Source of the DNA: Streptomyces liliifuscus
GTDB taxonomy: Bacteria; Actinomycetota; Actinomycetes; Streptomycetales; Streptomycetaceae
Length of the DNA: 64,000 bases
NCBI RefSeq assembly: GCF_016598615.1
Contig: NZ_CP066831.1
Location: forward strand, 3,100,001 to 3,164,000
Direction: 5' to 3'
A program made the position numbers and the translations under genes. Shown here piece after piece: positions 59,550 through 64,000 of this stretch; the stretch's first letter is position 1; every line of letters begins with the position of its first letter. The notes under the pieces were generated by a model, which saw only the letters and a program-made list of their open reading frames with translations, was not told the origin of the DNA and searched no databases.

Positions 59550-60821
59550 ATGACGGATCAAGAACCGGCCCTCGCGTACGACACGCGGCGGATCAGCACC
59601 AAGCAAGCCGCCGAACTGCTCGGGGTGAAGCCCGAGACGGTCTACGCGTATGTGAGCCGCGGCCAGCTCAGCAGCCGACGCAGCACGGGCGGCCGGGGCA
59701 GCACCTTCGACGCAAAAGAGGTGGAGGCGCTCGCGCGTCGCAACAGGCGCGAGCCGGCCGAGAGTTCACCGGCCGCCGGCAAGCTCTCCGTACGCACCCG
59801 CATCACCTTGATCGACAAGGACCGGTACTACTTCCGAGGCGTCGACGCGACCGAACTGGCCTCGCGCCACTCCTACGAAGAGGTCGCCGAGTGGCTGTGG
59901 ACGGGCGTCCTGCGCCCGGGTGTCACGTTCACAGCACCGGAGGCATCCGTCGCCGTCGCCCGTCGCGCCGTCGACGCGCTGCCGGAGCACACCGGCCCGA
60001 CCGACCGGCTCCGCGTAGCGGCCATCGCCGCGGCGACCGCCGACCCGTTGCGCTTCGACCTCTCCGAACAGGCCGTGCTCGGCACGGCCCGCACGCTGAT
60101 CCCGACGCTCGTCGACGCCCTGCCCACCAAGGGGCACGCCCCTCGGGACGGAGGCTCGCTCGCACACCGCCTGTGGGCCCGGCTCAGCGGCCGCGAAGCC
60201 GACGAGGCATCCCTGCGCGCCCTGGACACCGCGCTCGCGCTGCTCGTCGACCACGACCTGGCCGCCTCGACGCTGGCGGTCCGGGTCGCCGCATCGGCCC
60301 GCGCCCACGCGTACGCCGCCGTCTCGGCGGGCCTCGGCGTCCTCGAAGGCCCGTTGCACGGAGCGGCCAGCGGCCTGGCACACCGGATGCTGCTCGACGT
60401 CCTGGACCGGGGTACGGCGGCCCCGGTGGTCGCGGACGAGCTGCGGGCCGGGCGCCGCGTCCCAGGGCTGGGTCACCGCATCTACCCCGGCGAGGACCCA
60501 CGCGCGCGGGTGCTGTTCGGCCTCCTGGAGGAGGTCCCCCGCGCAGCCCCCGCCCTGGCCGCGGCCCGCGACATCGTGGACACCACTGCCCGCCACGCAC
60601 CCCTGCATGCCAACGTCGACCTGGCCCTCGCCGTCCTCACGGCCACGTCCGGCATGCACGCCTCGGCGGGCGAGACGATCTTCGCCGTGGCCCGCACGGC
60701 AGGCTGGATCGCCCATGTGCTGGAGGAGTACGACGAGGCCCCGCTGCGCATGCGCCCGAGCGGACACTACGTAGGCGCACGGCCCCCTCAGCCACTTCCG
60801 CAGCCACTTCCGGAGCAGTGA
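59550..60821 (+). CDS. citrate synthase with N-terminal MerR-like helix-turn-helix
   Basis: 423 aa from the ATG at 59550. Residues about 14-60 form a DNA-binding domain: RRISTKQAAELLGVKPETVY, AYVSRGQLSSRRSTGGRGST, FDAKEVEALARR. A citrate synthase domain with GVLEGPLHGAASGLAH, VPGLGHRIYPGEDPRARVL and HANVDLALAVLTATSGM follows. A membrane-free soluble protein that can both bind DNA and, if active, make (methyl)citrate. It likely regulates itself and the divergent synthase via the palindromes just upstream. The final tail is PQPLPQPLPEQ. Confidence 0.88.
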   Translation: MTDQEPALAYDTRRISTKQAAELLGVKPETVYAYVSRGQLSSRRSTGGRGSTFDAKEVEALARRNRREPAESSPAAGKLSVRTRITLIDKDRYYFRGVDATELASRHSYEEVAEWLWTGVLRPGVTFTAPEASVAVARRAVDALPEHTGPTDRLRVAAIAAATADPLRFDLSEQAVLGTARTLIPTLVDALPTKGHAPRDGGSLAHRLWARLSGREADEASLRALDTALALLVDHDLAASTLAVRVAASARAHAYAAVSAGLGVLEGPLHGAASGLAHRMLLDVLDRGTAAPVVADELRAGRRVPGLGHRIYPGEDPRARVLFGLLEEVPRAAPALAAARDIVDTTARHAPLHANVDLALAVLTATSGMHASAGETIFAVARTAGWIAHVLEEYDEAPLRMRPSGHYVGARPPQPLPQPLPEQ

Positions 60822-60852
60822 CACCACCCGCCCGGAAGTCACCCCGATCAAG

Positions 60853-60871
60853 TCAGGTTAGGCTCACCTCT
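60853..60871. promoter_or_regulatory. DmdR1/IdeR-type iron box
   Basis: TCAGGTTAGGCTCACCTCT matches 15 of 19 positions of TTAGGTTAGGCTAACCTAA and ends one base before the GTG start of the sucrase/ferredoxin-like gene. A repressor here would block transcription or translation start directly in iron-replete cells. Confidence 0.78.
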
Positions 60872-61822
60872 GTGAGTACGTGCGCGAAGGTCTCACGGGA
60901 CCTGGAGGAGCCCCTCGCGGGGACCGCCGCCACCGCGAGGACGTGGCTGCTGGTCGAACAGCCCGGCCCCTGGGGCGCCAAAGCGCTGACATCGAGCCAC
61001 CTGGACCCCGCGCTCGGCCGGGCGCTCGAGAAGGCCGCCGAGGGCACCGGCGTACGCATCGCGCTGATCCGCCGCCCGGGCCGCCACGCCGACTGCCACA
61101 CGGTCGCCGAGCGCCAGGTGTACGCGGCCCACACCACTCCGGGAAACGTATGGCTGCACAAGGCCACCACGTCTGCTCCCGAGCGACTACTCGAACTTGA
61201 CTTCACCGAGCTCGGCGAGGGCCTGCCCGGGACGTTCGACGCGACTCTCGACGGCGCCCCGCACACCGGCGACCCGCTCGCGCTCGTGTGCACGAACGGC
61301 AGGCGCGACCGCTGCTGCGCCCTACTGGGCCGCCCCCTCGCCGCCGAACTCGCCGCCTCGGGAGTGGACGGCATATGGGAGGTCACGCACCTGGGGGGCC
61401 ACCGCTTCTCCCCCACCCTCCTCGTACTGCCGTTCGGATACGCGTACGGGCGAGCCGAGGCCCATGCCGTCAAGGAGATCCTCCAGGGCGTACGGGAGGG
61501 CCGTGTCGTCACCGAAGGGTGCCGTGGGAGCTCTGCCTGGGAACGCCCGGGCCAGGCTGCCGAGCTGGCCGTACGCACGGCGGCGCACGAGGACACCGCA
61601 GGCGCGCTGAGCGTCGTCCGTACGGAGGGTTCGGCGCCCCGCTGGGAGGTCACGGTCGCCCACGCCGACGGCCGCCACTGGCTCGTCACGGTCGCCCAGG
61701 GCGCGGCCCTGCCGCCCCGCCCCGAGAGCTGCGGCTCGGCTCTCGGCTCTCCGGCCCGGATGGACGTGATGGCGGTGCGCGAGCTGTCCCGTACGGCTGT
61801 CGCGCACCCCACGGGCCACTGA
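60872..61822 (+). CDS. sucrase/ferredoxin-like family protein, iron-box controlled
   Basis: 316 aa from the GTG at 60872. The fold belongs to thioredoxin-like [2Fe-2S] ferredoxin family: TWLLVEQPGPWGAKALTSSH at the start, CTNGRRDRCCALLGRPLA with three cysteines as cluster ligands, WEVTHLGGHRFSPTLLVLPF with histidines. The Suc_Fer-like proteins were first annotated from a misassigned sucrase; an iron-sulfur or ferric-reductase/siderophore-release role is more likely. The iron box overlapping the start supports induction by iron starvation. Confidence 0.88.
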   Translation: MSTCAKVSRDLEEPLAGTAATARTWLLVEQPGPWGAKALTSSHLDPALGRALEKAAEGTGVRIALIRRPGRHADCHTVAERQVYAAHTTPGNVWLHKATTSAPERLLELDFTELGEGLPGTFDATLDGAPHTGDPLALVCTNGRRDRCCALLGRPLAAELAASGVDGIWEVTHLGGHRFSPTLLVLPFGYAYGRAEAHAVKEILQGVREGRVVTEGCRGSSAWERPGQAAELAVRTAAHEDTAGALSVVRTEGSAPRWEVTVAHADGRHWLVTVAQGAALPPRPESCGSALGSPARMDVMAVRELSRTAVAHPTGH

Positions 61823-61894
61823 CCGCCCCTCCCAAACGAGATCCACGCCACACCCCCTACGGCACCGTGCGCCCCTCCCCGTACCGTCGTAGGC

Positions 61895-63577
61895 ATGAGC
61901 CCCACTCCCCCTCGACGACTCCGCCTGGGCATGCCGAAGCGGATGTTCTCGCAGGTGCTGCTGATGCAGGTGGCGATCGCCGCCGGGGTCGCCGTCCTCG
62001 CGACCGGACTGTTCCTCGCTCCGCTGAGCGAACAGCTGGACGACCAGGCGATGCGCCGCGCTCTCGCGATCGCGCAGACCACGTCGGCGCAGCCGAGGCT
62101 CGCCGAGGAGCTGAAGTCGACACCGGCCTCGGCCGACGGGCCCGTACAGGCCGAGGCGGAACGGATCCGCAAGGCCAGCGGAGCCGAGTACGTCGTCGTG
62201 ATGGACGTCCACGGCACCCGCTGGTCGCACACGAACCCCGCCGAGATCGGCGGGCACGTCTCGACCGATCCCAGGTCCGCCCTGTCCGGCCGGGAGGTCA
62301 TGGAGATCGACAACGGCACCCTGGGCCGCTCGGCGCGCGGCAAGGTCCCGTTGCGCGACACCGACGGCCGGATCGTCGGCGCGGTCTCGGTCGGCATCGA
62401 GTACGACAGTGTGCGCGCCCGCCTCATCCACGCGATCCCCGGGCTCTTCGCGTACGCCGGAGGAGCCCTGGCCGTGGGCGCGCTGGCCGCCTATCTGATC
62501 TCACGGCGGGTGCAGCGGCAGACCCGTGACCTGGCCTTCTCGGACATCGCCGGGCTCCTGGCGGAGCGCGAGGCGATGCTGCACGGCATCAGGGAGGGCG
62601 TCGTCGCGCTGGACCGGGACGGCAGGATCCGGCTCCTCAACGACGAGGCCCGGCGCCTGCTCGGGATCGGCGACGAGGCCGTCGGACAGCCCCTCGACAC
62701 CGCGCTCGGAGAGGGCCGTACGACCGATGTGCTGGCCGGGACCGTCACCGGAACCGATCTTCTCACCGTCCGCGGCCAGCGTGTGCTGGTCGCCAACCGC
62801 ATGCCCACCGACGACGGCGGTGCCGTCGCCACCCTGCGCGACCGCACCGAACTGGAGCAGCTGGGCCGCGAACTCGACTCCACGCGCGGCCTGATCGACG
62901 CCCTGCGCGCCCAGGACCACGAACACGCCAACCGCATGCACACACTGCTCGGGCTGCTGGAGCTGGAGATGTACGACGACGCCGTGGAGTTCGTCGGCGA
63001 GGTGGTAGGTGACCACAGGGCGACCGCGGAACAGGTCACGGAGAAGATCCATGACCCTCTGCTCGCCGCCCTCCTGGTGGGCAAGGCCACCGTCGCGGCG
63101 GAACGCGGAGTGGCTCTGTGGATCTCGGACGCGACGCTGTTCCCCGACCGGTTGATCGATCCGAGAGGGCTGGTCACGATCGTCGGGAACCTCGTCGACA
63201 ACGCGCTCGACGCAGTCGCGGGCACTCTCCACGCGCGCGTGGAGGTCGAATTGCGCGCGGAAGGGCGCACGGCCGTCCTGAGAGTGCGGGACACAGGGCC
63301 CGGAATTCCTGCCGAACAGCGTGAGTTGATCTTCACGGACGGGTGGTCCACGAAGAAGCCCCCGGCCCACAGAAAGCGCGGGATCGGCCTCTCCCTGGTG
63401 CGCAGGCTCGCCGAGCGGCAAGGTGGCAGCGCCCGGGTCTCGGAGGCGGACGGCGGAGGCGCCGAGTTCACCATCGTGCTGCCGGAGGCACTGGCGGAGC
63501 CGGGACTCGCTCCGGAGCCCACGACCGGCCTCGTACTGAAGAGTGCCGCCACGACCGTCAACGAGGAGTCGAGATGA
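61895..63577 (+). CDS. CitA/DcuS-type sensor histidine kinase
   Basis: 560 aa, ATG at 61895. Two membrane helices (MFSQVLLMQVAIAAGVAVLA about 17-36; FAYAGGALAVGALAAYLISR about 187-206) bracket an extracytoplasmic PAS/Cache domain of about 150 residues. A cytosolic PAS (LHGIREGVVALDRDGRIRLL), DHp with the phospho-His in QDHEHANRMHTLLGLLELEM, and HATPase (NLVDNALDAVAGTL, KRGIGLSLVRRLAERQGG) follow. The family senses citrate, fumarate or other C4/C6 acids. Overlaps the response regulator start (ATGA). Its place next to two citrate synthases fits a carboxylate signal. Confidence 0.9.
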   Translation: MSPTPPRRLRLGMPKRMFSQVLLMQVAIAAGVAVLATGLFLAPLSEQLDDQAMRRALAIAQTTSAQPRLAEELKSTPASADGPVQAEAERIRKASGAEYVVVMDVHGTRWSHTNPAEIGGHVSTDPRSALSGREVMEIDNGTLGRSARGKVPLRDTDGRIVGAVSVGIEYDSVRARLIHAIPGLFAYAGGALAVGALAAYLISRRVQRQTRDLAFSDIAGLLAEREAMLHGIREGVVALDRDGRIRLLNDEARRLLGIGDEAVGQPLDTALGEGRTTDVLAGTVTGTDLLTVRGQRVLVANRMPTDDGGAVATLRDRTELEQLGRELDSTRGLIDALRAQDHEHANRMHTLLGLLELEMYDDAVEFVGEVVGDHRATAEQVTEKIHDPLLAALLVGKATVAAERGVALWISDATLFPDRLIDPRGLVTIVGNLVDNALDAVAGTLHARVEVELRAEGRTAVLRVRDTGPGIPAEQRELIFTDGWSTKKPPAHRKRGIGLSLVRRLAERQGGSARVSEADGGGAEFTIVLPEALAEPGLAPEPTTGLVLKSAATTVNEESR

Positions 63578-64000
63578 TCGAGGTACTGGTCGTGGACGAC
63601 GACATCCGGGTCGCCCGGGTCAACGCCGCCTACGTGGAGAAGGTCGCGGGCTTCCATGTCGCGGGCGAGGCGCACTCCGCGGCGGAGGCGCTGCGGCAGC
63701 TGGAGGCGCTGCCCCGGCTGGACCTGGTGCTCCTCGACCACTACCTGCCGGACGAGACGGGCCTCGCGGTCGTCCAGGAGATGCGCAGACGCGGCCATCA
63801 GGCCGATGTGATCATGGTGACCGCTGCCCGTGACGTCTCCACGGTCCAGGCGGCGATGCGGCAGGGCGCGCTCCAGTACCTGGTGAAACCGTTCGCCTTC
63901 GCCGGACTGCGCGCCAAGCTGGAGGCGTACGCGGATCTGCGCCGCACCCTCGACGGCGGCGGCGAGGCCGAACAGGCCGAGGTCGACCGGATCTTCGGCG
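63574..64000 (+). CDS. CitB/DcuR-type response regulator, cut by the window end
   Basis: ATG at 63574, overlapping the kinase stop. 142 codons are visible and run off the right edge. Receiver domain: MIEVLVVDDDIRVARVNAAY, phospho-Asp in DLVLLDHYLPDETGL, Thr in IMVTAARD, Lys in YLVKPFAFAGL. The C-terminal DNA-binding part lies beyond the window. It should pair with the kinase immediately upstream. Confidence 0.9.
   Translation, partial: MIEVLVVDDDIRVARVNAAYVEKVAGFHVAGEAHSAAEALRQLEALPRLDLVLLDHYLPDETGLAVVQEMRRRGHQADVIMVTAARDVSTVQAAMRQGALQYLVKPFAFAGLRAKLEAYADLRRTLDGGGEAEQAEVDRIFG

Overview
This window is high-GC actinobacterial chromosome, almost certainly Streptomyces. The signs are strong G/C bias at codon third positions, many GTG/TTG starts, GTGA/ATGA stop-start overlaps, long T-poor hairpin terminators, and marker genes such as sepH, cutRS, DUF3159, DUF3710, DUF4193, DUF5998 and DUF6082. 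From memory, the order from about 8.9 kb to the end closely follows the conserved core region of S. coelicolor around SCO5828-SCO5901, so most of it is vertically inherited housekeeping DNA.

Layout. 1-1.56 kb: a divergent F420/NADP-type oxidoreductase and TetR regulator. 1.57-8.9 kb: a decayed accessory island bounded on both sides by 3' ends of TRAM-type RNA methyltransferase genes that share an exact 35-bp direct repeat. It holds two mosaic paralogues of a ParB-like GQHR-motif protein, one small membrane protein, and a Phd/Doc-like toxin-antitoxin pair whose toxin is broken by two nonsense codons. Most of the rest of the island has no credible gene. 8.9-18.8 kb: an RNA methyltransferase, then a potassium-homeostasis neighbourhood (KimA-like permease, a 31-aa microprotein, two TrkA proteins, DUF3159, an OB-fold protein, KdpE and KdpD, but no kdpFABC). 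18.9-22 kb: a lone MacB/LolD-type ATPase, a secreted alginate-lyase-like protein and an amidase/peptidoglycan-binding protein. 22.2-26.5 kb: a TetR-controlled unit of MFS exporter, SRPBCC protein and carotenoid oxygenase. 26.5-33.2 kb: DUF3710, dut, thioesterase, DUF3093, EcsC-like, DUF4193 and the CutRS two-component system. 33.2-41.4 kb: inositol monophosphatase, ferrochelatase, MFS, aldonolactone oxidase, SepH, sulfurtransferase and a two-domain VOC protein. 41.5-47.1 kb: an operon of a GNAT/NDP-forming acyltransferase, DUF5998, a phosphodiesterase and thymidine kinase. HPr is divergent to it and carries a DasR site. 47.8-52.7 kb: a GntR regulator, an M23 peptidase under a c-di-AMP (ydaO) riboswitch, and a paired active/inactive M16 peptidase operon. 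53-64 kb: ParC, a COG0523 metallochaperone GTPase, two Streptomyces-specific small proteins, two divergent citrate synthases (one fused to a MerR-like DNA-binding domain), an iron-box-controlled sucrase/ferredoxin-like protein, and a CitA/CitB-type two-component pair cut by the window end.

Regulatory elements that can be read directly include one riboswitch, one DasR site, two DmdR1/IdeR-type iron boxes, a shared TetR operator motif, a cluster of palindromes between the citrate synthases, and about ten strong hairpin terminators. Nothing resembles a CRISPR array, rRNA, tRNA or intact insertion sequence. The least explained parts are the decayed island and the self-regulating citrate synthase arrangement.
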